From the NCBI RefSeq assembly GCF_000242455.2, contig NC_019892.1, positions 8,008,744 to 8,072,743 on the forward strand: a stretch of 64,000 nt of DNA, given 5' to 3'. The stretch comes from Singulisphaera acidiphila DSM 18658. Its GTDB lineage: Bacteria; Planctomycetota; Planctomycetia; Isosphaerales; Isosphaeraceae. The notes beneath the pieces are model-generated. The model was not told where the DNA came from, made no database searches, and was given only the letters and a program-made list of their open reading frames with translations. Position numbers and translations under genes: made by a program. Every line of letters begins with the position of its first letter. Positions within the stretch are counted from its first letter, which is position 1. This document shows, piece by piece, positions 26,901-35,433 of the stretch.

Positions 26901-28010
26901 TCAGGCGCGAACGAACTGGTGCCCGGGAAGCCGGCGTACCAACCGCCTCATCTCGAGGACGCTCAAGGTGGCGAGCACCTGCGAGGCCACCAGGCCGGTC
27001 CGGCCGATCAGTTCATCGACGGCGGTGGGACGGTCGTCAAGTTGGCCCAGGAGCGATCGCTCCAGATCGGAGAGAGTCAGTTCGGCGGGGTGCCGGACCG
27101 GCGTCTCCTCCGACGACGGACGGATTTCACGCACCAAGGGGCCGAGTTCTTCGAGGATGTCGTCGACCGTCTCGACGAGCCGCGCTCCGTCTCGGATCAG
27201 GCGGTGGCAGCCATGACTGGAAAGGCTGTCGACGGGCCCGGGGACGGCGAAGACGTCGCGGTTCTGCTCCATCGCGTGGTGCGCCGTGGAAAGTGAGCCG
27301 CTACGTGGGGTAGCCTCGATCACGACGACTCCCAGGCTGAGTCCCGAGATAATGCGATTCCGCTGGGGGAAAAGCCCTGCGAGCGGCCCCTGGCCCATCG
27401 GCATTTCACTGATCACAGCGCCGGAGTCGGCGATTTGAGCAGCCAGGTCCTCGTGCTCGGGCGGATAGACCTGGCCGAGTCCGTTGGCCATGACGCCGAG
27501 CGTTCGCCCTCCAGCCTTGAGCGCGCCGCGGTGCGCCGCCGCGTCGATGCCCCGGGCCAGGCCCGAGACCACCGTAATCCCCACCCTGGCCAGCGAGGCC
27601 CCCAGACGTTCGGCAACCCGCAAGCCATAGGGAGTACATCGCCGTGAGCCCACCAAGGCAATGGCCAGTGGATCGCGTGGCTCGTACGACCCCTTGATGT
27701 AGAGCAAAAAGGGGGGATCAGGGATATCTTGCAACGGCGGGGGATAAAGAGGATCGTTCGAAGTCACGACCTGAACGCCGACACGACGGCAACGCTCGAG
27801 TTCGGCACCCGCATCATGGTCGCGTCGGGCCGTCGCGATCCGATCGGCAATCTTGGGGCCGATCCCCTGCACGTCGCGGAGAGTCGAGACCGAGGCATCG
27901 AGCACCCGGCCCGCCGTTCCGAATCGCTCGAGAAGCTGTCGGCTCGTGTGCGGTCCCACTCCCGCAACCATCGTCAAGCAGACCAAGTCGCGAAGGTCCG
28001 AGTCGATCAT
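26901..28010 (-). CDS. dprA: DNA-processing protein DprA
   Basis: DprA/Smf loads RecA on incoming single-stranded DNA during natural transformation. This 369-residue protein has an N-terminal helix-hairpin-helix (LRDVQGIGPKIADRIA), the Rossmann-like core with LVGSRRCTPYGLRVAERL, SGLARGIDAAAHRGAL, the GQVYPPEH and FPQRNRIISGLS motifs, and a C-terminal winged helix from about residue 305. All family motifs are intact. I prefer the ATG at 28010; an in-frame GTG at 28058 has no good ribosome site. No other competence gene is in the window. Confidence 0.93.
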   Translation of the reverse strand: MIDSDLRDLVCLTMVAGVGPHTSRQLLERFGTAGRVLDASVSTLRDVQGIGPKIADRIATARRDHDAGAELERCRRVGVQVVTSNDPLYPPPLQDIPDPPFLLYIKGSYEPRDPLAIALVGSRRCTPYGLRVAERLGASLARVGITVVSGLARGIDAAAHRGALKAGGRTLGVMANGLGQVYPPEHEDLAAQIADSGAVISEMPMGQGPLAGLFPQRNRIISGLSLGVVVIEATPRSGSLSTAHHAMEQNRDVFAVPGPVDSLSSHGCHRLIRDGARLVETVDDILEELGPLVREIRPSSEETPVRHPAELTLSDLERSLLGQLDDRPTAVDELIGRTGLVASQVLATLSVLEMRRLVRRLPGHQFVRA

Positions 28011-28058
28011 CTTGGATTCGGCCTCGCGCCGGCTGGGTCCGTCTGTTGAAAAATTCAC

Positions 28059-28417
28059 GGCTCAATCGTAGCGAGCGAACGACTGTCCGAATAGACATGT
28101 CCCCTGGATCGATACGGCATTCTTCTCACTTCACCTGACTGTCTCCGATTTTTACCCACAACCACCAAACAAATCAGCAAACTCAAAAATTAACACTCAA
28201 AAATACCCCATGGCATCATCATGAATTCCCCCGTGACGGGACTCGACTCGATCGTCCCACCGGGAATCAGAGTCGGCGATCCTGATCGCCCGGAGGGTCA
28301 TCCAAAATCCGCGTTTCGTCAATATTTTTGGATGGCGTACGAGTTTCTTCGAGGACTGATCGGCACGTGGCATCGATCGTCCGTCAGCGGTACGCAATCC
28401 AATCCGAAGGGGGGACG
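28059..28417. other. Divergent A/T-richer intergenic region
   Basis: The gap between dprA and the next plus-strand gene is A/T-richer than its surroundings and must hold both promoters. It contains a 10-base direct repeat, ACTCAAAAAT, at 28181-28190 and 28195-28204 (spacing 14), a possible regulator site. No gene is supported. Confidence 0.45.
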
Positions 28418-29449
28418 ATGTCGGAACGGAAGTCGCGAAGGGGGTGGACCGGCGTATTGGTCCTCCTGATCGCACTCATTTTCGTTGTTCTGATCCGGCT
28501 GTTGCTCCCGAGCAGCTTCCGTGGCGAGACACTACCGAACCCCAATGGCTACGACGACCTGATCGCCGCCAGCAAAACGGTCACGGGCAACGTCCTCACG
28601 GTCACCGAACTCGAAAAGGCGGACACTGAGGAGTTGCGTGCTCTCATCGGGAAGAACCGCGAAGCGCTGGCTCGGGCGAGCGTCGGGCTTGGACGCCAAT
28701 CGGTCGTAGCTCTGGCGAAGTCCCCCTCCGTCGAGGCCCATTTCGAGAACTTCGGTGCACTCCGAACGCTCGGTCGACTGCTCGCGTGCGAAGCCGCCCT
28801 GATCGATCTCGAGGGGCACGCGCCCGAGGCGGCCAGACTCTACGGCAATGTGATCCGGTACGGCCGCGCGATCTCTGACGGCGGTGTCCTCCCTGAGAGG
28901 CTGGCTGAGGGGCCGGTCCAGCATGCCGGACTCCAGGGGCTGAACCGTCTGATACCAACCCTTTCGGCCAACGAATCCCAACAGCTCGCCAAGGAGTTTG
29001 AGCGGCTCGACCGCGACCGCGAACCGCTGGCCCATGTGTTCGACCGCGACCTGGAGTTCAACCTTGCGCGAGGCGGCTGGCCGGCGCGGGCTGCCTACTA
29101 CCTCCATCGCAAGTCAATGCAGACGATGCTCTCACCCGCCAAGGCAGCAGCCGAAAAGGCCGACCGGCTTAACCAGATCTGGTTGCGACTCTTCGCCTCG
29201 GCGCTCGCACTACGAGCCTACCGCCTCGACCACCCCGATGCGCCGGTGCCCCCCACTCTCGATGCACTCGTGCCAACCTACCTTGAGGCCGTCCCCTTCG
29301 ACCCGTTTTCCCAGGGACCCTTGAAGTTCAAGGTTCAAGGCGACACCGTGCAAGTTTACAGCGTCGGCTCGAACGGACGCGACGATGGCGGGACCGTTTC
29401 CCCATCGAGGAACCCGGCTGAAGGCGACCTGCGGCTGGAGAGTCCTTGA
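28418..29449 (+). CDS. Membrane-anchored hypothetical protein with pseudopilin-like C-terminus
   Basis: A 343-residue protein with one N-terminal membrane helix (VLVLLIALIFVVLIRLLL) and a long, mostly helical extracytoplasmic region. The last 60 residues (ALRAYRLDHPDAPVPPTLDA, then YLEAVPFDPFSQGPLKFKV, and VYSVGSNGRDDGG) resemble the C-terminal part of major pseudopilin GspG, with the Pro-Asp-Pro turn and the final GxDGG-like calcium loop. The N-terminal helix lacks the prepilin cleavage G-x4-E motif, so it is not an ordinary pseudopilin. G-rich sequence lies before the ATG at 28418. Function unknown; an assembly-related or adapted role is inference. Confidence 0.65.
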   Translation: MSERKSRRGWTGVLVLLIALIFVVLIRLLLPSSFRGETLPNPNGYDDLIAASKTVTGNVLTVTELEKADTEELRALIGKNREALARASVGLGRQSVVALAKSPSVEAHFENFGALRTLGRLLACEAALIDLEGHAPEAARLYGNVIRYGRAISDGGVLPERLAEGPVQHAGLQGLNRLIPTLSANESQQLAKEFERLDRDREPLAHVFDRDLEFNLARGGWPARAAYYLHRKSMQTMLSPAKAAAEKADRLNQIWLRLFASALALRAYRLDHPDAPVPPTLDALVPTYLEAVPFDPFSQGPLKFKVQGDTVQVYSVGSNGRDDGGTVSPSRNPAEGDLRLESP

Positions 29450-29511
29450 GAATGTGCTCTTGCAACAGGTCGAGCGGTCTGGGAACAGCCTTTGGATCGC
29501 AACAAGTCAAG

Positions 29512-29593
29512 ATGTACCACTTCGCATGGTACATCCGACTCGCTCGTTGACGTCGAAGGTTGAGCTGAATCCAGCACGGCCGGCCCGGCCGTA
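29512..29593. terminator. Two hairpins between convergent genes
   Basis: GATGTACCA at 29512-29520 pairs perfectly with 29528-29536 around a 7-base loop. A second, GC-rich stem follows at 29577-29593 (ACGGCCG-GCC-CGGCCGT). Both lie between the convergent pseudopilin-like gene and aroB and fit bidirectional termination. No long T-tract is present. Confidence 0.5.
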
Positions 29594-29626
29594 ATTCCTG
29601 CACGGAGCTCGCCCGAAATTCAGCGT

Positions 29627-30763
29627 TTAGGCGACTCTGAGTGCCTCACGCACGTCAGCCTCGGAGGCGGAGTCGGTCAGTTCGACCTGACCGATCATCC
29701 GGGGCAAGACGAAGCGAATCTTCCCCTTCTGATTTTTCTTGTCACGGGTCATCGCTTCGATCAAAGCATCCCGATCGAGTTCAGGGGCCGAGACTGGGAG
29801 GCCATACCGTTCGACCAGGGCTTCGACACGAGCGGTCGTCGCCGAGTCGATCCATCCGAGGTTTTCCGCCAGCCGGGATTCAACCACCATGCCCACGGCG
29901 ACAGCCTCGCCGTGGTGGTAGCGTCCGCCGTACCCCGCGACCGATTCGATGGCGTGAGCGACGGTGTGGCCAAAGTTGAGAACGGCGCGGAGACCGGTCT
30001 CCTCTCGCTCGTCCTTGGAAACCACGTCGGCCTTGAGCTGGCAACTGTGAGCGACGACGTGGCGCAAGGCCGCGGGTTCGCGGGCCAGGATCGCGTCAAC
30101 CGATTGCTCCAGGAACGCGAAGAAGTCGGCGTCGAGAATCACGCCGTACTTGATGACCTCGGCCAGGCCGCAACGATACTCGCGGTCAGACAACGACTTC
30201 AGGGACTCGGTGTCAATCCAGACGCCGACCGGCTGGTGAAAGGCGCCAATAATATTTTTGGCCCGGGGGTGGTTGACCCCTACCTTGCCGCCGACCGAGC
30301 TATCCACCTGGGACAGCAAGGTGGTCGGGACCATGAATAGCGGGAGACCGCGCGCGTAGCTCGCCGCGACGTACCCGGCAAGATCACCGATCACTCCTCC
30401 GCCCAACGCCACCACCACGGTGTGGCGGTCGGCCCGGATTCGCACCAGCTCATCAAACAAGTCGGCGGCGCAGTCCAAGGACTTGGTGGACTCACCGGGA
30501 GGCAGGACCGACAGCGAAGTCGCAATCCCAAGGTTTTCCAGAGCCGCGCGGAAGGGGCCTTCCAACGGCGCAACGTTCCGGTCCGTCACCAGCAACGCCC
30601 GACGGCACGACCGGCCCGCCCAGGTGGCGTCCAGGGCCGAGCGAACGAAGCCCGCAAACGAGTCTTGCCGCCCACTGACCACTTGGACCACGTACGAGCG
30701 TGGACCAAGCTCCACGAGCACTCGCGACTCCGGTTCGATCGAAATTGATGATGATAGGGACAC
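29627..30763 (-). CDS. aroB: 3-dehydroquinate synthase
   Basis: Converts DAHP to 3-dehydroquinate, second step of the shikimate pathway; NAD- and metal-dependent. The 378-residue protein carries VVALGGGVIGDLAGYVAA (NAD-binding), PTTLLSQVDSSVGGKVGVNH, the metal ligands Glu in GLAEVIKYG, His in NFGHTVAHAIE and His in YHHGEAVAVGM, and DKKNQKGKIRFVLP near the C-terminus. All match the family. The start is GTG at 30763, with AAGGAA eight bases upstream. It is transcribed alone, away from the M50 protease gene. Confidence 0.96.
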   Translation of the reverse strand: MSLSSSISIEPESRVLVELGPRSYVVQVVSGRQDSFAGFVRSALDATWAGRSCRRALLVTDRNVAPLEGPFRAALENLGIATSLSVLPPGESTKSLDCAADLFDELVRIRADRHTVVVALGGGVIGDLAGYVAASYARGLPLFMVPTTLLSQVDSSVGGKVGVNHPRAKNIIGAFHQPVGVWIDTESLKSLSDREYRCGLAEVIKYGVILDADFFAFLEQSVDAILAREPAALRHVVAHSCQLKADVVSKDEREETGLRAVLNFGHTVAHAIESVAGYGGRYHHGEAVAVGMVVESRLAENLGWIDSATTARVEALVERYGLPVSAPELDRDALIEAMTRDKKNQKGKIRFVLPRMIGQVELTDSASEADVREALRVA

Positions 30764-30859
30764 GTCGTGGTTTCCTTCACCGGCCCAAGGGATTGCTAGT
30801 CTATCATCCTGAATCGTCAGGAGGATCGCCAGAGTGGGGACGCCCGGTTGCGTTGCGGG

Positions 30860-30886
30860 TTGACTCGCCGGTTGCTACAGTATAAT
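30860..30886 (+). promoter_or_regulatory. Sigma-70-like promoter candidate for the M50 protease gene
   Basis: TTGACT at 30860-30865 is followed after 15 bases by a perfect TATAAT at 30881-30886, about 55 bases before the protease start. The spacer is shorter than the usual 17, so the call rests mainly on the consensus -10 hexamer. Confidence 0.4.
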
Positions 30887-30942
30887 CCAGGTGATGTGGA
30901 AGGAACGTCCATCCCCCGTCCGCAACCCGGTCCGGGTGGCCA

Positions 30943-32016
30943 ATGATGACCGACCCCTTGATTTGGGCGCCTATCAACCTGGGTCGTTGGTTTGGAACCC
31001 AGGTTCGCCTACACATATTCCTGGTCGTCTTTGTTGTCGTTGCCCTTCTCAACGCCCTCATCGCCCAGGAACCGCGTTTTCTTGCGACGGCGGCCTGGGT
31101 CACGCTGCTCTTGGTGGCGCTGGCCATTCATGAGATAGCGCACGCGGTGACGGCGTCATTGACCGGCGGGGGCGAGCCTCCCGAGGAAATCCAGCTCTGG
31201 CCGCTGGGCAACATGGCCTCTCAGCCGGGCATCACCCGATCGCCCGACCACATCCTGGTGATTCTGGCCGGTCCGTTGGCAAACGCCTCCATGGCGATCC
31301 TCACCGCCCTGATCCTCGCAATTTTTCATGCTCAGTTCGTCTGGAACCCGTTTGGCAACGCACAGGATTCGGGTGCGCCGCTGCTGCTCACCACGAATCG
31401 GCTGGCCTCCCCCTTCCAGCCGTTGTGGTGGCTCGGTTGGTTCGGCTACTTGAATTACGTCATGTTTGTCCTCAACCTGATCCCCGCCCTGCCCTTCGAT
31501 GGCGGCCGTCTGTTTCGCCTGTTCCTGGCGAATTCTTCAGTCAACCATGCGAGAGACGGGTACTACGGCCTCTGGACGGCGCACACCTGCGCGGCTCTCT
31601 TGGTGGTCATCGGGGTCATTCGGCTCGTCTCAGCGCATCCGGACGGCCTTCTCCTGATCTCGCTGGCGATTCCTATCGAGCTCATCGTTCGCTCGGAAGT
31701 CAGGCTGATGGACGACGGCGGCTACTTCGAGGACGGCGTTTTCGGCTACGACTTCTCCGAGGGCTACACAAGCCTGGAGGCGAACGCAGCCAAGGTCCGC
31801 CCCTACCGTGAGAGTGCGATCAAACGATGGAGGCGACGCCGCTCCGACCTTCGTCGACAACGAAGACAGGCCCGCGAGGCCGCCGAGGAACGCCGGATGG
31901 ATGAAATCCTCGAGAAACTCCATCGCGAAGGCCGGCACGCCCTGACCGAGGAAGAACACCGGTTCCTGGTGCGCGTCAGCGTCAAGTATCGGAACCGGCC
32001 CAAGGCTCATGATTGA
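30943..32016 (+). CDS. Site-2 protease family (M50) membrane metalloprotease
   Basis: Intramembrane zinc protease, 357 residues. The catalytic HExxH is HEIAHAV in the third membrane helix, and the third ligand is in NLIPALPFDGGRLFR, the standard NPxxxxDG-like motif. About five to six membrane segments cover residues 20-255. The C-terminal 100 residues are cytoplasmic, strongly basic and helical (RRRRSDLRRQRRQAREAAEE), an extension not needed for catalysis. Such proteases cut membrane-bound regulators such as anti-sigma factors; no target is obvious nearby. It overlaps the next gene by eight bases, so translation is coupled. Confidence 0.9.
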   Translation: MMTDPLIWAPINLGRWFGTQVRLHIFLVVFVVVALLNALIAQEPRFLATAAWVTLLLVALAIHEIAHAVTASLTGGGEPPEEIQLWPLGNMASQPGITRSPDHILVILAGPLANASMAILTALILAIFHAQFVWNPFGNAQDSGAPLLLTTNRLASPFQPLWWLGWFGYLNYVMFVLNLIPALPFDGGRLFRLFLANSSVNHARDGYYGLWTAHTCAALLVVIGVIRLVSAHPDGLLLISLAIPIELIVRSEVRLMDDGGYFEDGVFGYDFSEGYTSLEANAAKVRPYRESAIKRWRRRRSDLRRQRRQAREAAEERRMDEILEKLHREGRHALTEEEHRFLVRVSVKYRNRPKAHD

Positions 32017-32806
32017 CCGCTTCCACACGGCCATGACATGCAGCCCCTTACTGCTCGACGCCGCCATGGGAACGCGGCTGATGGAACGGGGGCTCCAACT
32101 CGCCGACGACGACCCCGCCCTCTGGAACCTCTCCCAGCCCGAAGTCGTCGCCGAGATCCATCGCCGCGACGTCGAGGCCGGCGCAGAGGTCCTTCTAACC
32201 AACACCTTTGGCGCCAACCGCCAATGGCTCAGTCGATTCGGCCGGGCCGACGCGTTTGCGGCGATCAACCGGCAGGCCGTCGCGTTGGCCCGCCGTGAAG
32301 CCGGCGTCAACGGCTTCGTGGTTGGCTCGATCAGCCCGGTCGCGGCCGAAGAACCAGGTTCTTCCCGCGATCAGGCCGAGGTATTGGTCGATGCCGGGGT
32401 CGACGCCTTGATCTTCGAAACCCACCGCCTCGACCAGGCTGAGATCGCGCTGGGGCAACTAGCTCCCCACTCGCCTGTCCCGCTTCTGGTCAGCCTGTTC
32501 GCCTGGCCCGATTCCCCCGCCGAGGCCGTGCGGCGGCTCGCCGACCTCGGCGCCTCGGCCATCGGTCTGAACTGTGTGGTCGGCATGGAATCGGCCTTGC
32601 GAATCGCCGAGGCGCTGAGGCGGGTCACCACACTCCCGCTGATCGTCAAACCGAGTGCGGGATACCCCGGCGAGGTCATGGCGAGTCCCGCCTCGTTCGC
32701 CCTGGAGTCGGCCGGATTGCTGGCCTTGGCCCCCATCCTGGTCGGCGGATGCTGCGGGACTAACGAGTCGCATGTGGCCGCCTTGCGAGCAGCCTGGTAT
32801 CATTAG
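32009..32806 (+). CDS. Homocysteine S-methyltransferase family protein
   Basis: TIM-barrel zinc methyltransferase of 265 residues. It shows the family start LLLDAAMGTRLMERGL, the LLTNTFGANRQWL substrate region, and the three zinc cysteines in GLNCVVG and VGGCCGTNE. The family transfers a methyl group from S-methylmethionine or betaine, or from methylfolate as part of MetH, to homocysteine. The protein is short and stand-alone, so it may be a MetH-like domain or an Mmm/Bhm enzyme; the methyl donor is not decidable. The ATG at 32009 overlaps the protease gene; an alternative Met is eight codons later. Confidence 0.86.
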   Translation: MIDRFHTAMTCSPLLLDAAMGTRLMERGLQLADDDPALWNLSQPEVVAEIHRRDVEAGAEVLLTNTFGANRQWLSRFGRADAFAAINRQAVALARREAGVNGFVVGSISPVAAEEPGSSRDQAEVLVDAGVDALIFETHRLDQAEIALGQLAPHSPVPLLVSLFAWPDSPAEAVRRLADLGASAIGLNCVVGMESALRIAEALRRVTTLPLIVKPSAGYPGEVMASPASFALESAGLLALAPILVGGCCGTNESHVAALRAAWYH

Positions 32807-32871
32807 AGAGAAGTCATGGGAGTCGAAGCGACGGCTGCCGTTGCGCGGATTTGCGAAGAGGCCGAGGTGCC

Positions 32872-33312
32872 GTGAAGAAGAACCAAATCCGCCGGGAAGA
32901 CCTTGTCCCCGGCACCTGTCTCTGTGACCACTGCTCCGGCAAATGCTGCCGCTACTTCACCGTCCCACTCGACCCGCCCACCACCTGGGATGATTACGAC
33001 GCGATTCGCTGGTACTTAGCCCACGGACAGACCTTGGTTTACGTCGAGGAAGGGGGCTGGTACATCGTCGTGATGAGTAAGTGCAAGTACCTCGCCCCGG
33101 ATAATCGCTGCCGGATCTATCTCAACCGGCCGAAGGTCTGTCAGAACTACACGACCGACGAGTGCGAGTACGATACCGACTGGACCTTCGAGAAAGTCTT
33201 TGAGACCCCCGAGCAGTTGTGGGAATATGCCGAGGCCATCCTGCCTCCCCGCCGTCGAGCGAACAAGGCGAACGCAGGTGGTCCCTTACTTCCGATCGTG
33301 ACGCTGAACTGA
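32872..33312 (+). CDS. YkgJ-family cysteine cluster protein
   Basis: A 146-residue protein with the CxxxCC-type cluster CDHCSGKCCRYF, followed by CKYLAPDNRCRIYLNRPKVC, which is the YkgJ/UPF0153 Zn/Fe-binding pattern. Eight or more cysteines are spread over residues 15-100. The biochemical role of the family is not established; metal or iron-sulfur binding is assumed. The start is GTG at 32872 with GAGG five bases upstream. It lies in a plus-strand run with the methyltransferase and the HYExAFE gene. Loss of any Cys would weaken the call; all are present. Confidence 0.88.
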   Translation: MKKNQIRREDLVPGTCLCDHCSGKCCRYFTVPLDPPTTWDDYDAIRWYLAHGQTLVYVEEGGWYIVVMSKCKYLAPDNRCRIYLNRPKVCQNYTTDECEYDTDWTFEKVFETPEQLWEYAEAILPPRRRANKANAGGPLLPIVTLN

Positions 33313-33332
33313 ACCGGACGGCCGAGACCTCG

Positions 33333-33893
33333 ATGGCCAATCGCTCCAACCACTACGAGGCGGCGTTCGAGGCCTACATCCGGTCAATCCGGATCCCCTG
33401 CGTGGCCGTGGATGAGGCCAAGCGCGCCTTTTTCGGCGACGGGGGGGTTAAAAACCCCGATTTTTTGCTGTATCCTCGTTGTGGTCCCAATCTCGTGGTC
33501 GAAGTGAAAGGGAAGCGCGGCAAGAACGCAAAAGGTCGGAGACCCTGGGAAAACTGGGTCACCACGGACGACCTCAGCGGGCTGACGTGTTGGCAGGAGA
33601 TGTTCGGGCCGGGCTTTCGAGCGATCCTGACCTTTGCTTACGCGGAGCCGCTGCAACCTTTCCCCCTTCCTCGAGAGAATGGTGCCTTCGAATTCCGGGG
33701 ACTCGACTATCGCTTCTGGGCCGTTGGGCTGGACGACTATATCGCCAACCTGCGGTCGCGGGGGCCGGCCTGGAAGGCGGTGGCCATGGCTCGCGCCGCG
33801 TTCCGACGCCGCGTGCGTCCCTTGCAAGAATGGCTCCCAATGACGACCGAGGCTCCCAGGCGACCCAAACCACTTACGGAGCGTGACCGATGA
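33333..33893 (+). CDS. HYExAFE-family protein with PD-(D/E)xK-like nuclease core
   Basis: A 186-residue protein whose N-terminus reads MANRSNHYEAAFEAYIRS, the hallmark of the planctomycete HYExAFE family. The centre has NPDFLLYPRCGPNLVVEVKG, which fits the restriction-endonuclease-like pattern: Asp in PDFLL, then Glu-x-Lys in VEVKG. This suggests a Mg-dependent nuclease fold, but activity is inference. I chose the ATG at 33333 because the family begins there; it lies 20 bases after the previous stop. The stop overlaps the next ATG by four bases. No methylase or other restriction gene is nearby, so a role in repair or RNA/DNA processing is open. Confidence 0.8.
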   Translation: MANRSNHYEAAFEAYIRSIRIPCVAVDEAKRAFFGDGGVKNPDFLLYPRCGPNLVVEVKGKRGKNAKGRRPWENWVTTDDLSGLTCWQEMFGPGFRAILTFAYAEPLQPFPLPRENGAFEFRGLDYRFWAVGLDDYIANLRSRGPAWKAVAMARAAFRRRVRPLQEWLPMTTEAPRRPKPLTERDR

Positions 33894-34096
33894 TTCGCTT
33901 GTCCCGCATGTGCGCCGCGCTCTTCCTGGCGGCCACCTTTGGTCTCGCCGTGGCTCCGATGCCGGTCGCCGCCCAGGAACCGGCCGCCGAAGGGGGAGAA
34001 GGAGGAGAGTCGGGCCGCCCGGTCGATGGTTACATCGCCACGGCGATCCTCGCGTTCCTGGCCCTGTTCGTCGTCGGCAAGTCGGCCCGCCGTTGA
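33890..34096 (+). CDS. Tiny exported/membrane hypothetical protein
   Basis: A 68-residue product with a Sec-type signal (CAALFLAATFGLAVAPMPVA, cleavage near AAQ at residue 30), an acidic Gly/Glu spacer and a C-terminal membrane helix (YIATAILAFLALFVVG) ending in KSARR. Its ATG overlaps the TGA of the HYExAFE gene (ATGA), which supports translation. No family is recognised. The form suggests a small bitopic inner-membrane protein facing the periplasm. Confidence 0.65.
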   Translation: MIRLSRMCAALFLAATFGLAVAPMPVAAQEPAAEGGEGGESGRPVDGYIATAILAFLALFVVGKSARR

Positions 34097-34161
34097 TTGT
34101 CTTGTCCCTGCACTTCCCGTCTGCTTTCGATGACTTCGATGACCCTTGGACTTTTTGAACG

Positions 34162-35145
34162 ATGCCGGTCACCAATCCTTCCCTGTCGCTCGCCGAGGTC
34201 GCGGAGATCTATCGGACCCCGGTCCTCGACCTGATCTTCCGCGCCGCGGAGGTTCACCGCAAGCACCATGACCCCTCGCACGTGCAGGTCTGCGTGCTTC
34301 TCTCGGTGAAGACGGGGGGGTGCCCCGAAGATTGCGGCTACTGTCCGCAAGCCGCCCGGTATCACACGGCCGTCGAAGCGCAACCGCTGATGGCCGTGGG
34401 CGACGTCCTAACCGCCGCGCGCCGGGCCAAGGACGAAGGGGCGACCCGGTTCTGCATCGGGGCCGCCTGGCGCGAGGTGCGCGACAACGCCCAGTTCGAC
34501 CAGGTCCTGGAGATGGTCCGCGGCATCAAGACGCTCGAGATGGAGGCTTGCTGCACTCTCGGGATGCTCAGCGAAGATCAGGCGAGGCGATTGAAAGAGG
34601 CGGGGCTCGACGCCTACAACCACAACCTCGACAGCTCGCAAGAATTCTACGACCGGATCATCTCGACCCGGACCTACGAAGATCGCTTGCAGACGCTCGG
34701 GCATGTCCGTGAAGCGGGGATCTCGGTCTGCTGTGGCGGAATCGTGGGGATGGGCGAGACCGAGGACGATCGGATCGGCCTGCTCCACACCCTGGCCACG
34801 CTTCCCGAGCCCCCCGAGTCGGTCCCCGTGAACGCCCTGGTCGCCGTCGAGGGAACGCCGCTGGCCGACCGGCCTCGGGTCGATATCTGGGAAATGGTCC
34901 GCACGATCGCGACCGCACGGATCCTGATGCCCGAGTCCATGGTCCGGCTCTCCGCCGGCCGGGTCGACATGAGCGAGACCGACCAGGCGCTCTGCTTCCT
35001 CGCCGGAGCCAACTCGATCTTCGCGGGCGATAAGCTCCTGACAACCCCCAACCCCAAGGTCGACCGCGACCGGATCCTCTTCGAACGCCTCGGACTGACC
35101 CCAAGGCCCCTCGAGGTCACCGCTGATCAGGTCCATGCCGGATAA
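34162..35145 (+). CDS. bioB: Biotin synthase
   Basis: Radical-SAM enzyme that inserts sulfur into dethiobiotin, the last step of biotin synthesis. The 327-residue protein has the CPEDCGYCPQ radical-SAM triad after VKTGGC, the conserved YNHNLDSS and CCGGIVGMGE motifs, and RLSAGRVDMS with the Arg that binds the auxiliary [2Fe-2S] cluster. Length and motif order are typical. It heads a plus-strand set that continues with a ketosynthase-like gene and bioF after a 288-base gap. Confidence 0.96.
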   Translation: MPVTNPSLSLAEVAEIYRTPVLDLIFRAAEVHRKHHDPSHVQVCVLLSVKTGGCPEDCGYCPQAARYHTAVEAQPLMAVGDVLTAARRAKDEGATRFCIGAAWREVRDNAQFDQVLEMVRGIKTLEMEACCTLGMLSEDQARRLKEAGLDAYNHNLDSSQEFYDRIISTRTYEDRLQTLGHVREAGISVCCGGIVGMGETEDDRIGLLHTLATLPEPPESVPVNALVAVEGTPLADRPRVDIWEMVRTIATARILMPESMVRLSAGRVDMSETDQALCFLAGANSIFAGDKLLTTPNPKVDRDRILFERLGLTPRPLEVTADQVHAG

Positions 35146-35189
35146 AGAAACCTCCGCGCGGACATTTCACGGGCCGCCTCTTTGATTAG

Positions 35190-35206
35190 GGTGGGCATAG
35201 CCCACC
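35190..35206. repeat. REP-like palindrome GGTGGGC-ATA-GCCCACC
   Basis: A perfect 7-bp stem with a 3-base loop, 45 bases past bioB. The same stem with loop CGT recurs at 35334-35350. Both belong to a common GGTGGGC/GCCCACC class of intergenic palindromes. Confidence 0.55.
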
Positions 35207-35333
35207 ATTGAGAAATCCAGCTGCAAGAGAGGGATAAGGGAGCGATCGGCTCCCCCCTCACTTCAGAACTTCAAATGCCAGGCGAACGGGGAGCGCCTGT
35301 TCCCTGTCTTCTCTGAAGCGGGACGGCGATGAA

Positions 35334-35350
35334 GGTGGGCCGTGCCCACC
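35334..35350. repeat. REP-like palindrome GGTGGGC-CGT-GCCCACC
   Basis: Second copy of the same 7-bp stem as at 35190-35206, with a different loop. The 125 bases between them contain a further GGAGC/GCTCC inverted repeat. Together they look like a small composite intergenic repeat element. Confidence 0.5.
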
Positions 35351-35433
35351 CTCCAATCAACGCAAACCCATTCTTTTGGTTCCCTTTTTTTTCTTGCTCG
35401 GCTCCTGAGCCTGGCCCCGCGGGGCGTTCTTCC

